A DNA stretch of 64,000 nucleotides, taken from assembly GCF_900113005.1 (NCBI RefSeq), contig NZ_FONW01000001.1:948996-1012995 (forward strand), given 5' to 3'. Position 1 is the first letter of the stretch. Each line of letters opens with the position of its first letter. Below the pieces are notes generated by a model. That model was not told where the DNA came from and made no database searches. It was given only the letters and a program-made list of their open reading frames with translations. The translations under genes and the position numbers were made by a program. Shown here in pieces: positions 1 to 8,257 of this stretch. Source of the DNA: Sunxiuqinia elliptica (GTDB lineage: Bacteria > Bacteroidota > Bacteroidia > Bacteroidales > Prolixibacteraceae).

Positions 1-1716
1 ATATTGTTTGTCTGTTCGGTGTCCTTTGGCCTTCATCCAAGTTACGAATTTGTGGTGGAAGACAATGTACTCTTCCCAGCTATCTCCAACTTCGTCAATA
101 AAATCAACCCGAACGTCTTTGTCGTTTGGATTAACTTTCCGGCGACGCTTGTAAACAGGCATGAATACCGGTTCAATTCCGGATGTTGTTTGGGTCATTA
201 AGCTGGTTGTTCCGGTAGGAGCAATGGTTAAAAGAGCAATGTTCCGACGACCATGCTTGGTCATATCTTTATAGAGGGCCTCATCTTGTTCGCGAATGCG
301 ATTGATCATTGGGTTGTTCTTTTCGCGTTCGGTGTCGTAGATGGTAAAAGAGCCTCTTTCTTTGGCTAAGTTGACGGATGAGCGGTAAGCTTCAACCGCC
401 AGTGTTTTATGAATCTCTTCGCTGAAGTCTGTTGCGTCTTCTACGCCGTAGCGTAAGCCTAAAGCAGCAAGCATATCACCTTCTGCAGTAATTCCAACAC
501 CAGTTCGGCGTCCTTCGCGTGCTTTGGTTTGGATTTTTTCCCACAACTTACGTTCTGTTTGTTTGATATCATCGTCTTCAGGGTCTGCATCAATCTTACC
601 AATGATGGCGTCAATTTTTTCCAGTTCCAGATCGATAATATCATCCATCATGCGTTGGGCATAAGCAACGTGTTCTTTGAACTTGTCAAAGTTGAACTTG
701 GCCTCTGGAGTGAATGGATTCTCTACATAGGAATAGAGGTTGATTGCTAATAGGCGGCAACTGTCGTAAGGGCATAATGGGATTTCTCCACAAGGGTTTG
801 TCGATACTGTCTTGTAGCCCATATCGGCGTAACAGTCGGGCACTGATTCGCGGGTAATGGTGTCCCAGAAAAGAATTCCAGGTTCGGCCGATTTCCATGC
901 GTTGTGTACAATCTTATTCCAGATCTTGCTGGCGTTGGTCTCTTTCTCAAAAACAGGCTTTTCTGCTTCAATGGGGTATTGCTGTAGGTAAGGTGTTCCG
1001 CTTTCAATGGACTGCATAAAATCATCATGGATTTTTACAGATACGTTGGCTCCGGTGACCTTTCCTTGTTCCATCTTGGCATCAATGAACTGCTCTGAGT
1101 CTGGGTGTTTGATAGAAACAGATAGCATGAGTGCTCCACGGCGTCCGTCTTGGGCTACTTCTCGGGTTGAGTTGGAGTAACGTTCCATGAAAGGAACAAT
1201 GCCTGTAGAGGTGAGTGCAGAGTTTTTTACCGGAGAACCTTTTGGTCGAATGTGTGATAAATCATGACCAACACCTCCGCGACGTTTCATTAATTGAACC
1301 TGTTCCTGGTCAATTTTCATGATTCCACCGTACGAGTCAGAGTTTCCTTCGTTCCCGACAACGAAGCAGTTAGAAAGCGAAGCAATTTGATAATCGTTAC
1401 CAATCCCCGTCATTGGACCACCTTGGGGAACGATGTGTTTAAATTCTTTTAGAAGCTCATAGATTTGCGCTTCATTCATCGGGTTTTCATATTTCTTCTC
1501 GATCCTGGCAATTTCTTTTGCCAAACGTTTATGCATGTCATCAGGACTCTTTTCATAGATATTTCCAAAAGAGTCTTTCAGAGCATATTTGTTTATCCAT
1601 ACCCGGGCAGCTAAATCATCTCCTTTGAAATAATTGAGTGTTGCCTGGTATACCTCCTCCTGGGTAAAAATCTTCTTGCCCGTTTTGGGCTCAACTGCCA
1701 CATTTTTGAAAGCCAT
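1..1716 (-). CDS. nrdJ: Adenosylcobalamin-dependent ribonucleotide reductase, 3' part cut off by window edge
   Basis: Class II reductase that reduces ribonucleotides to deoxyribonucleotides using a B12-generated thiyl radical, so it needs no oxygen. The reading frame stays open from the ATG at 1716 to the window edge (572 codons); the family is usually about 850 residues in this phylum, so the C-terminal part lies outside. Visible family blocks are a SLSNCFVVG segment (active-site cysteine of the first strand), a RRGGVGHDLSHIRPKG segment, NPCGEIPLC (the classic NxCxE radical-site block), and a later TGTTSLMTQTTSGIEP block. No second subunit gene is adjacent, as expected for class II. The start gives the typical MAFKN-type N-terminus. 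Family assignment is firm; the symbol nrdJ follows from the B12-type domain layout. Confidence 0.93.
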   Translation of the reverse strand, partial: MAFKNVAVEPKTGKKIFTQEEVYQATLNYFKGDDLAARVWINKYALKDSFGNIYEKSPDDMHKRLAKEIARIEKKYENPMNEAQIYELLKEFKHIVPQGGPMTGIGNDYQIASLSNCFVVGNEGNSDSYGGIMKIDQEQVQLMKRRGGVGHDLSHIRPKGSPVKNSALTSTGIVPFMERYSNSTREVAQDGRRGALMLSVSIKHPDSEQFIDAKMEQGKVTGANVSVKIHDDFMQSIESGTPYLQQYPIEAEKPVFEKETNASKIWNKIVHNAWKSAEPGILFWDTITRESVPDCYADMGYKTVSTNPCGEIPLCPYDSCRLLAINLYSYVENPFTPEAKFNFDKFKEHVAYAQRMMDDIIDLELEKIDAIIGKIDADPEDDDIKQTERKLWEKIQTKAREGRRTGVGITAEGDMLAALGLRYGVEDATDFSEEIHKTLAVEAYRSSVNLAKERGSFTIYDTEREKNNPMINRIREQDEALYKDMTKHGRRNIALLTIAPTGTTSLMTQTTSGIEPVFMPVYKRRRKVNPNDKDVRVDFIDEVGDSWEEYIVFHHKFVTWMKAKGHRTDKQY

Positions 1717-2035
1717 ACACCAAATATTAAAGTACTGTTTTTGTTAAGTGATTGTATATTTGACCGAAAGTAAGGTCGCTGTATGCAAAATTTGCTGTAT
1801 GCAATATAGTATGGAAAAGAAAAAAATGGAATACTTTTTTCTTGACAAGACTCTAAAGTTATCAACTAAAAATTGTTAGTTGATTTGTTTTTAGTGGGTT
1901 AGGTTTTTGATAATTAAAGAAAGTTTACCAAAATGAAAAGTTTGAGTTAATTTTGGCAAGAAGAAATTAACAGGTGCTAAACACTTGAACATCAAAACAA
2001 CGAGTTGTTGTTTTTGAAAAAAAAGGGCCTAAAAA
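1717..2035 (-). promoter_or_regulatory. nrdJ upstream region with two direct 11-mers and an AT-rich dyad
   Basis: This 319-base gap precedes nrdJ and contains no convincing gene. The 11-mer GCTGTATGCAA occurs at 1778-1788 and again at 1794-1804, a spacing of 16 bases, about 60-90 bases upstream of the nrdJ start. A perfect 8-bp dyad, TCAACTAA/TTAGTTGA, lies at 1862-1883. An AT-rich 8-bp hairpin at 1994-2014 follows waaA and could weakly terminate it. The tandem 11-mers could be operator sites; the regulator is unknown. I see no cobalamin riboswitch signature. Confidence 0.4.
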
Positions 2036-3274
2036 TCACTTTTTGTTAAAAACTTTTTGGGTTACCTGTTGGGTTGCCCCTAGGTTTTCAGCCATAAATT
2101 CCCGACATTTTTTAGATATACTTTCCCGTTGAGAAGAATCCGTTAATAGTTGTGTTAAAATCGTGTTTAATTCTTCGCTTGTGGCAATTGAAAAAGCAAC
2201 GCCTCTTTCTTTTAAGTTAACAGCTTCTTGAAAGCGCTGGTAGTTGGGCCCAAAAATAACCGGGATGTTGTAAATGGCTGCTTCCAGTGTATTGTGAATA
2301 CCAACTCCAAAACCACCACCAATGTATGCAATATCGGCATAGCGGTATATGCTTGACAAAATCCCGATGGTATCAACGATGAGTACTTGAGCGGAAGCTA
2401 AGTCTTTATCTTGTGCTTCGGAATAGCAAACAGCAGGAGTGGGGAGTTGTTCTTTTAGTCGTTTGATGTTGCTGGCTTTTACTTCGTGTGGAGCGAAAAT
2501 CAGCTTGGTTTTTGGATTTTGTTTTAGGAAACTGATTAGTTTCTCTTCGTCAGGAGCCCAGCTACTTCCTGCTACGATCAATTGCTGACCGTCTTTAAAG
2601 GTTTCCACCAATGGAAGTTCTTTGTAGTTTGCTGCAATTTCTGCAACCCGGTCAAAGCGAGTATCACCGGTAACGGTTGAGTTTTTAAGTCCAATTTCTG
2701 CTAACAAACGAGCTGATTCCGGCGTTTGAACAAAGAAGTGGGTGACTTTATTTAAGATGTTTCGATACCACTTCGCTTTAATTCCTGATTTGAAAAACAG
2801 TTGTTCCTTTCTGAAAATTGCAGAGACCAGATAGAGTGGAATTTGTTTGGCATTAAGCAGGTTCATGTAATTAAACCAGAACTCGTATTTAATAAAAAAG
2901 ACTTTTTCGGGACGAACCAGTTCAATGAATCGCTTGGCATTTTTGAGCGTATCTATTGGCAGGTAGCAGATGTAATCAGCCTGATCGTAATTTTTGCGTA
3001 TTTCGTAACCGCTTGGCGAAAAAAAGCTGAGTAATACTTGGAAGTCAGGCTGTGTTTTTTTGATGTGTTCTATCAGTGGACGCCCTTGCTCAAATTCACC
3101 TAATGAGGCACAATGTACCCAAATGATTGGGCGATTGTGGTTAATCTTGGATTCCAGGTAAGGAAAACTAGCTTTTTGTCCGCGGGTAAACTGGCGGGCT
3201 TTAATATTAAAAGGGGCCAAAATGCGCGCAGCCAACAAGTAAAAGAAAATACCAAGCTGATAGAAGAAATTCAT
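2036..3274 (-). CDS. waaA: 3-deoxy-D-manno-octulosonic acid (Kdo) transferase
   Basis: Inner-membrane glycosyltransferase (GT30) that transfers Kdo from CMP-Kdo to the lipid A precursor, an essential step of LPS inner-core assembly. The 412 residues match family length. An N-terminal hydrophobic anchor (about 3-20) is followed by the acceptor-side domain with VHCASLGEFEQGRPL. Glu60 in that motif aligns with the catalytic base of the family. IKYEFW at about 128 and a C-terminal CMP-Kdo-binding half with GGGFGVGIHNTLEA are also typical. It lies upstream of nrdJ and downstream of rnhA on the same strand, but with gaps on both sides. A TATTTTTG -7-like box at 3298-3305 could start its transcript. 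Confidence 0.95.
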   Translation of the reverse strand: MNFFYQLGIFFYLLAARILAPFNIKARQFTRGQKASFPYLESKINHNRPIIWVHCASLGEFEQGRPLIEHIKKTQPDFQVLLSFFSPSGYEIRKNYDQADYICYLPIDTLKNAKRFIELVRPEKVFFIKYEFWFNYMNLLNAKQIPLYLVSAIFRKEQLFFKSGIKAKWYRNILNKVTHFFVQTPESARLLAEIGLKNSTVTGDTRFDRVAEIAANYKELPLVETFKDGQQLIVAGSSWAPDEEKLISFLKQNPKTKLIFAPHEVKASNIKRLKEQLPTPAVCYSEAQDKDLASAQVLIVDTIGILSSIYRYADIAYIGGGFGVGIHNTLEAAIYNIPVIFGPNYQRFQEAVNLKERGVAFSIATSEELNTILTQLLTDSSQRESISKKCREFMAENLGATQQVTQKVFNKK

Positions 3275-3330
3275 GATTGGAAATTCAAATTCGTGTGCAA
3301 AAATAGTGATTTGTTGCGAGTAAAAACGGT

Positions 3331-3801
3331 TTAGTCTTGGTTTTGCAAATACCCTTCATCCTTTTTCAGATTTGGCTGCATTGAGGCCTCTACGGCTAGT
3401 TGATCGCAGCGTTCGTTTTCCGGGATGTTGGCATGTCCTTTCACCCAAACAAAGCGAACTTGATGCAACTGGTAAACTTTGATGAAGCGGGTCCAGAGGT
3501 CTGCGTTCTTTTTGTTTTTGAATCGTTTTTTCACCCATCCCCAAAGCCATTTCTTTTCGACTGCATCAACAACGTATTTCGAGTCGGAGTAGATGGTGAC
3601 TTGGCAATTGGAAAACTTCAGGGTTTCAAGAGCCACAATCACAGCTAACAGCTCCATTCGGTTGTTGGTGGTTAGTTCAAAACCATCTGATAGCTCTTTG
3701 CGGTGTGGTCCCGAAAGCATGACAATGCCGTAGCCTCCTGGCCCTGGGTTGCCACGAGCTGCTCCGTCAGTATAAATGGTAATACGTGGGGAATTGGTCA
3801 T
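3331..3801 (-). CDS. rnhA: Ribonuclease HI
   Basis: Cleaves the RNA strand of RNA-DNA hybrids (R-loops, Okazaki primers). The four metal-binding acidic residues are all present: Asp12 (YTDG), Glu50 (NNRMEL), Asp73 (YSDS) and Asp133 (NERCDQLA). His123 in VKGHA is also present. At 156 residues it is the usual length for the bacterial enzyme, with a short unconserved tail. The basic handle region (WLWGWVKKRFKNKKNADLW, about 85-103) is intact, so it resembles the E. coli type. The ATG at 3801 gives the canonical N-terminus just ahead of strand 1. Confidence 0.96.
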   Translation of the reverse strand: MTNSPRITIYTDGAARGNPGPGGYGIVMLSGPHRKELSDGFELTTNNRMELLAVIVALETLKFSNCQVTIYSDSKYVVDAVEKKWLWGWVKKRFKNKKNADLWTRFIKVYQLHQVRFVWVKGHANIPENERCDQLAVEASMQPNLKKDEGYLQNQD

Positions 3802-3821
3802 AATTGATAAATTCTTTTGCG

Positions 3822-3829
3822 CAAATATA
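3822..3829 (-). promoter_or_regulatory. -7 promoter element for rnhA
   Basis: On the minus strand this reads TATATTTG, a perfect match to the Bacteroidota -7 consensus TAnnTTTG, 21 bases upstream of the rnhA ATG. No TTG -33 element sits at the usual spacing, so support is from one box only. Confidence 0.45.
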
Positions 3830-3835
3830 CGAATT

Positions 3836-3868
3836 GAAAAAGGGTGACCACATCAAATTGGTCACCCT
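3836..3868 (-). terminator. Intrinsic terminator downstream of the S46 peptidase gene
   Basis: A perfect 8-bp stem, GGGTGACC/GGTCACCC, with a 10-base loop. On the minus strand it is followed by a run of T. It lies 28 bases past the peptidase stop and ahead of the rnhA promoter, separating the two transcripts. Confidence 0.85.
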
Positions 3869-3895
3869 CTTCATTTTTCTATATTTTAGAAATCG

Positions 3896-6046
3896 TTATT
3901 TAACGATTGTCATTTCATCAATTAAGTGAGTCGCGCCTGCAAACTTGTCAATTGTCCACAGTACAAAACGAATATCAACATTGATACATTTCTGCAGCTC
4001 GGGCTCAAAAGCGAGGTCTCCACTCATGGCTTCCCAGTTGCCATCAAAAGCAACACCAATTAATTCTCCATTTCCGTTAATTACAGGGCTGCCGCTGTTC
4101 CCTCCGGTAATGTCGTTATTGGTAATAAAGCAAGTGTGCAGGGTGCCATCGGCATCAGCATATTGTCCGTAGTCTTTAGCGTAATACAGTTCTTTCAATT
4201 TGGCAGGCACATCAAATTCCATGTCTCCGGGGATTTCTTTCTCAATATAGCCTTTCAGAGTTGTGAAGTAGCTGTAATGAACGCCATCGCGAGGAACATA
4301 GTCGCCCACTTTGCCATAAGTTAAACGCATGGTTGAGTTAGCGTCTGGGTAGAATTTTTTGTCCTTGTCCATTTCCATCAGTCCGGCAACAAAAAGACGA
4401 CGTCCCGTAAGTAGTTGCTCGGTGGTTTCGTTCATTTTAGAACCCAGGATTGACATCATATCAAATACTTCCAGAGCTGTTTGGAAGGCCATGTCTTTCT
4501 GTAGTGTTTTCAATTTTGGCTTCGCCAGAAATTCACTCAAAGTAGCTTTATCGGCAAACACGGTTTTTTCGAACATCTTTGAAGCAAATGCATCAAAATC
4601 ACCTTTGTATTTTGTTTTTACCAAGTTGAAGAATGTGGGAAGATAGGCCGAAATTACATTTTCGTCATACACTTTTAAGAGCGCTCCGGTAACTTTTGCA
4701 TCGGTGGCAGCATCGTAATCTTTGAAGAATTCGTCCAGCTCTGCTTTCAGTTGCTCAGCATTGCTTTTAATGCGCTCTTGATTGTCCTGCTTTAGTGCTT
4801 CGTATAATCCTTTGGCTCCATAGCTGAAGTAAAAGATTTCAGGACCGCGTACCATGGTTTCAACCAGGTACTCATAGGCTTCTTCGTCGCGAGTGTCTTC
4901 ATAGGCTTCCTCGATTAGGTCAAGAGCCTTGCCATACTTTGCTTTGCGTTCGCTGTCAGCATTTACCCAGTTGGTAAATTCTTTTTCAATGGCTTTTTTA
5001 TTCTCAATAACGCGTAGTGCTTTCAGTCCTTTATTTTGACCGATACTGTATTTGTAATAGTTTGAGCTACGTGCATGTTTTGAGGCATACTGAATTCCTG
5101 CTTTTTGGCTGGTTCCCATGTAGCCTTTCAAAATCTCAAGTTTCTCACCACGAGCATCAATTCTTGCTTGGTTGGTTCCATTCATCGTGAACTCAATGCC
5201 AAATGATGATTTGTAACGATTGGTGCTTCCTGGGTAACCCATAACCATGGCAAAATCACCATCTTCGTATCCTTTCAATGAAATGGGAAGGTGATGTTTT
5301 GGCTCGTAAGGTACGTTGTCTTCTGAGTAATCTGCAGGTTTTCCATCAGGTCCGCAATATACCCGGAACAAGGTGAAGTCTCCGGTGTGACGTGGCCACA
5401 TCCAGTTGTCGGTATCGCCACCAAACTTACCAATTGACTTTGGAGGAGCGCCAACCAAACGGACGTCACGGAAAGTCTCGTAGACAAAAAGGTAATAGCG
5501 ATTTCCTTTTAATAGTGATTGAACTTTGGAATCGTAGTGCGTATCCTTCGTGGCTTCTTTTTGAATTTCAAATGCCCGTTTCTGGATGGTTGATTTACGT
5601 TCGTTGAAAGAAAGCTCTTCGTCAAGTCCTTCCAGAACCTGATCGGTTACATCTTCAACACGAATCAGAAATGAAACAGTTTTTCCTGGGTTAGGAAGCT
5701 CATCCGCTTTTGTTTTTGCCCAAAAACCATCTTTTAGATAATCGTGCTCAACAGAACTGTGTGCCTGAATTTCGCCAAATCCACAGTGGTGGTTGGTGAG
5801 TAGCAAGCCTTGCGACGAAATTAATTCGCCAGTACATGAGCCACGGTCAAGTGCGACGATTGCATCTTTTAAACTTGAATTGTTGATGGAATAAATCTCT
5901 TCGGCAGATAATTCCAAACCCATCTTCTTCATGTCGCCTTCATTCAATTTATGAACGAGTGATGGCAACCACATTCCCTCATCTGCAATAGCCGAGCTTT
6001 GAAAGAGCAGGCAAAGGCCAAAAAATAAGACAAAAATCCTCTTCAT
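3896..6046 (-). CDS. Secreted S46-family dipeptidyl-peptidase (DPP7/DPP11 type)
   Basis: Periplasmic serine exopeptidase that releases dipeptides from oligopeptides, feeding amino-acid catabolism in asaccharolytic or proteolytic Bacteroidota. A signal peptide covers about residues 1-21 (MKRIFVLFFGLCLLFQSSAIA). The catalytic histidine lies in TNHHCGF (residues 85-90) and the nucleophile is Ser651 in GGNSGSPV. The residue 18 positions after the serine is glycine (FDGNWE). From memory, DPP7 has Gly at the S1-specificity position where DPP11 has Arg, which would predict hydrophobic rather than acidic P1. The 716-residue length is typical. The gene stands alone, with its own promoter and terminator. 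Confidence 0.93.
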   Translation of the reverse strand: MKRIFVLFFGLCLLFQSSAIADEGMWLPSLVHKLNEGDMKKMGLELSAEEIYSINNSSLKDAIVALDRGSCTGELISSQGLLLTNHHCGFGEIQAHSSVEHDYLKDGFWAKTKADELPNPGKTVSFLIRVEDVTDQVLEGLDEELSFNERKSTIQKRAFEIQKEATKDTHYDSKVQSLLKGNRYYLFVYETFRDVRLVGAPPKSIGKFGGDTDNWMWPRHTGDFTLFRVYCGPDGKPADYSEDNVPYEPKHHLPISLKGYEDGDFAMVMGYPGSTNRYKSSFGIEFTMNGTNQARIDARGEKLEILKGYMGTSQKAGIQYASKHARSSNYYKYSIGQNKGLKALRVIENKKAIEKEFTNWVNADSERKAKYGKALDLIEEAYEDTRDEEAYEYLVETMVRGPEIFYFSYGAKGLYEALKQDNQERIKSNAEQLKAELDEFFKDYDAATDAKVTGALLKVYDENVISAYLPTFFNLVKTKYKGDFDAFASKMFEKTVFADKATLSEFLAKPKLKTLQKDMAFQTALEVFDMMSILGSKMNETTEQLLTGRRLFVAGLMEMDKDKKFYPDANSTMRLTYGKVGDYVPRDGVHYSYFTTLKGYIEKEIPGDMEFDVPAKLKELYYAKDYGQYADADGTLHTCFITNNDITGGNSGSPVINGNGELIGVAFDGNWEAMSGDLAFEPELQKCINVDIRFVLWTIDKFAGATHLIDEMTIVK

Positions 6047-6179
6047 TCTAACTTCAATTATATTCTTGTAATTAATTTATTTCTTTTCATGTTGCCGCTT
6101 TGGAGCAAATCTGTTTCGAGCAAACTTGGATGATAAACTTGCAAGTTGCTTTTCCTTAGCGTATAAAATAAAAAAGCAC

Positions 6180-6208
6180 AAAGATATTGATCTCTTGCTT
6201 CTGGCAAT
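6180..6208 (-). promoter_or_regulatory. Promoter of the S46 peptidase gene
   Basis: On the minus strand a TTG (-33 element) at 6206-6208 is followed after 18 bases by TATCTTTG (-7 element, 6180-6187). Both match the Bacteroidota consensus TTG/TAnnTTTG with near-ideal spacing. The predicted transcript would have a leader of about 125 bases before the ATG at 6046. Confidence 0.55.
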
Positions 6209-6523
6209 GGAATAAATGAGCAGAAGCACTTTCTTTTAATTTTATGTATTGGTTGTCAAAGCGAAGTTTGCATTACAGCTAAAACATACTGAATCAACTT
6301 ATTTTCGTTTTTGAGGGGGCGTTTTATCTTAATGTTATGCGGGCAAGAAGCAGATTATCAGAATACTTTCGTCGGCTTTAATTTTCCCTATATTTGCAAA
6401 GAATTTTTCAGAAAGCTTGTTGTTATTCTGTAATTTTGGCGTTCATTCTTAGATTTTTCGTTGAAAATATAACGCAATTTGCTTTTGAAAATCAGAATAG
6501 ATTATCATTGAAATAACAAACAC
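6209..6523. promoter_or_regulatory. Upstream region of gltX with one -7-like box
   Basis: This stretch is the gltX-proximal part of the divergent spacer between the peptidase and gltX. It holds no gene-like frame with family features. TATATTTG at 6389-6396 on the plus strand matches the -7 consensus and would start a gltX transcript with a leader of about 120 bases. No -33 TTG is seen at proper spacing. No riboswitch or T-box structure was recognised. Confidence 0.35.
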
Positions 6524-8050
6524 ATGAATACCAGGAAAGTAAGAGTTCGATTTGCGCCAAGTCCAACAGGCCCTCTTCATATGGGAGGAGTGCGGACTGC
6601 ATTGTTTAATTATTTGTTTGCTCAAAAACACGGAGGCGATTTCCTGCTTCGTATCGAGGATACGGACCAAAACCGTTATGTGCCCGGAGCCGAAGAGTAC
6701 ATTATGGAGGCTTTGAAATGGTGCGGACTGAATGCCGTAGAGGGTCCGGGAATTGGCGGCGAATATGGTCCTTACCGGCAGAGTGAGCGTAAAGCTATTT
6801 ACCGACAATATGCAGAGCAGTTGGTGCAGAGTGGAAATGCTTATTATGCTTTTGATACTCCGGAAGAACTGGATGAATTGCGGGCTAAAGCAGAAGCGGA
6901 GAAAAATGTGTTCTCTTACGACCTACACACCCGTCAGCAATTGAATAATTCGTTGAGCTTAACAGAAGAGCAGGTGCAGGCGAAAATTGCGGCTGGCGAA
7001 CCTTATATCATTCGGTTTAAGATGCCGGAAGATACGGTGATTGAAGAAAAAGACCTGATTCGTGGTGAGGTGAAATTCAATACTAACCAGTTGGATGACA
7101 AGGTTCTTTTTAAAGCCGATGGCATGCCGACTTACCATTTGGCCAATGTGGTGGATGATTATTTAATGAAAATTACGCATGTTATTCGTGGTGAAGAGTG
7201 GTTGCCATCAATGCCTTTACACATTTTATTGTATGAAGCATTGGGCTGGGCTGAAACACGTCCTCAGTTTGCGCATTTGCCGTTGATTTTGAAACCTACG
7301 GGCAAAGGGAAATTGAGTAAACGCGATGGAGATAAGTTGGGCTTTCCGGTATTCCCGTTGTTGTGGAAAGATCCAAAAACCGGCGACATTTCACGTGGAT
7401 ACCGTGAAGATGGTTATTTCCCCGAAGCGTTTGTTAACTTGTTGGCACTGCTTGGATGGAATGCCGGGACAGAGCAGGAATTTTTTAGCATGGATGAGTT
7501 GATTGAGGCATTTAGCCTGGAACGTGTGGTTAAGGCCGGAGCTCGTTTTGATCCGGAGAAAGCCAAATGGTTTAACCGCCATTATTTCCAACAAAAGGAT
7601 GAAGCCTTTTTGGCCGAAGCTTTTAAGCCAGTATTGCAGGAAAAAGGAGTTGAGGCTTCAGATGAATTGATCTTAAAAGTTGTTGGCTTGGTCAAAGAAC
7701 GTTGCGAGTTTGTCCATGACCTGTGGGAGCAGGGAAGCTATTTCTTTGCTGCACCCGAAAGTTATGACGAGAAAACGGTGAAGAAGAAGTGGAAGCCAGA
7801 TACCTCAGAAAAACTTCAAGAAATTGAAGCCTTATTTCAATCTGTAGAGGAGTGGAAAGCGGACGCGATTAAAGAAGCTTTTTCGACTTTCATGAACGAT
7901 AAAGGCTGGGGATTTGGTGTTGTCATGGTACCTATTCGTCTGGCTTTGGTAGGAACAAGTGCCGGAGCCGACCTGTTTGATATTTGCGAGGTAATTGGAA
8001 AAGATGAAAGCTTACAGCGTATCCGAAAGGCCATGGAGCAGTTGGGCTAG
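6524..8050 (+). CDS. gltX: Glutamyl-tRNA synthetase
   Basis: Class I aminoacyl-tRNA synthetase that charges tRNA-Glu (and possibly tRNA-Gln in organisms using GatCAB). The HIGH-type signature is APSPTGPLHMGG (residues 11-22) and the KMSKS-type signature is KLSKRDGD (263-270). The catalytic Rossmann fold, the stem-contact domain and the C-terminal anticodon-binding helices fill the 508 residues, the normal Bacteroidota length. IEDTDQNR at about 44-51 is also characteristic. The ATG at 6524 places the HIGH block at the usual distance from the N-terminus. The gene is monocistronic, closed by the hairpin at 8081. Confidence 0.97.
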   Translation: MNTRKVRVRFAPSPTGPLHMGGVRTALFNYLFAQKHGGDFLLRIEDTDQNRYVPGAEEYIMEALKWCGLNAVEGPGIGGEYGPYRQSERKAIYRQYAEQLVQSGNAYYAFDTPEELDELRAKAEAEKNVFSYDLHTRQQLNNSLSLTEEQVQAKIAAGEPYIIRFKMPEDTVIEEKDLIRGEVKFNTNQLDDKVLFKADGMPTYHLANVVDDYLMKITHVIRGEEWLPSMPLHILLYEALGWAETRPQFAHLPLILKPTGKGKLSKRDGDKLGFPVFPLLWKDPKTGDISRGYREDGYFPEAFVNLLALLGWNAGTEQEFFSMDELIEAFSLERVVKAGARFDPEKAKWFNRHYFQQKDEAFLAEAFKPVLQEKGVEASDELILKVVGLVKERCEFVHDLWEQGSYFFAAPESYDEKTVKKKWKPDTSEKLQEIEALFQSVEEWKADAIKEAFSTFMNDKGWGFGVVMVPIRLALVGTSAGADLFDICEVIGKDESLQRIRKAMEQLG

Positions 8051-8080
8051 AAAGAAGTAATTCACAATATTAAATACACG

Positions 8081-8107
8081 AACCCGGGCTTTTGTCCGGG
8101 TTTTTTT
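8081..8107 (+). terminator. Intrinsic terminator after gltX
   Basis: Stem AACCCGG/CCGGGTT around a short loop, followed by seven T residues, 30 bases past the gltX stop. Confidence 0.88.
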
Positions 8108-8157
8108 GTGCCTCTGTCGGTAGGAGTGCTTAGCTTTATGTAAAGATTAAATATTTG

Positions 8158-8165
8158 TAACTTTG
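8158..8165 (+). promoter_or_regulatory. -7-like element upstream of the export operon
   Basis: TAACTTTG matches TAnnTTTG 93 bases before the TolC-family start codon. No good -33 TTG is present. It is the only consensus-like box between the gltX terminator and the operon. Confidence 0.35.
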
Positions 8166-8257
8166 GAATTAAATCGTATTTTATTCGAAAAATATTTACT
8201 CTATTTGCACTTGAAAATAATTAGACAGGAAAACAAGTCATACTAAAATCAATTACA

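Noticed and set aside
1717-2035. Cobalamin riboswitch upstream of nrdJ
   Set aside because: Looked for because the enzyme is B12-dependent, but no conserved core or long structured leader is visible.
5275-5607. Antisense or alternative-frame genes inside the S46 peptidase and other long genes
   Set aside because: Such frames lie entirely within well-supported genes, with odd composition and no signals of their own.
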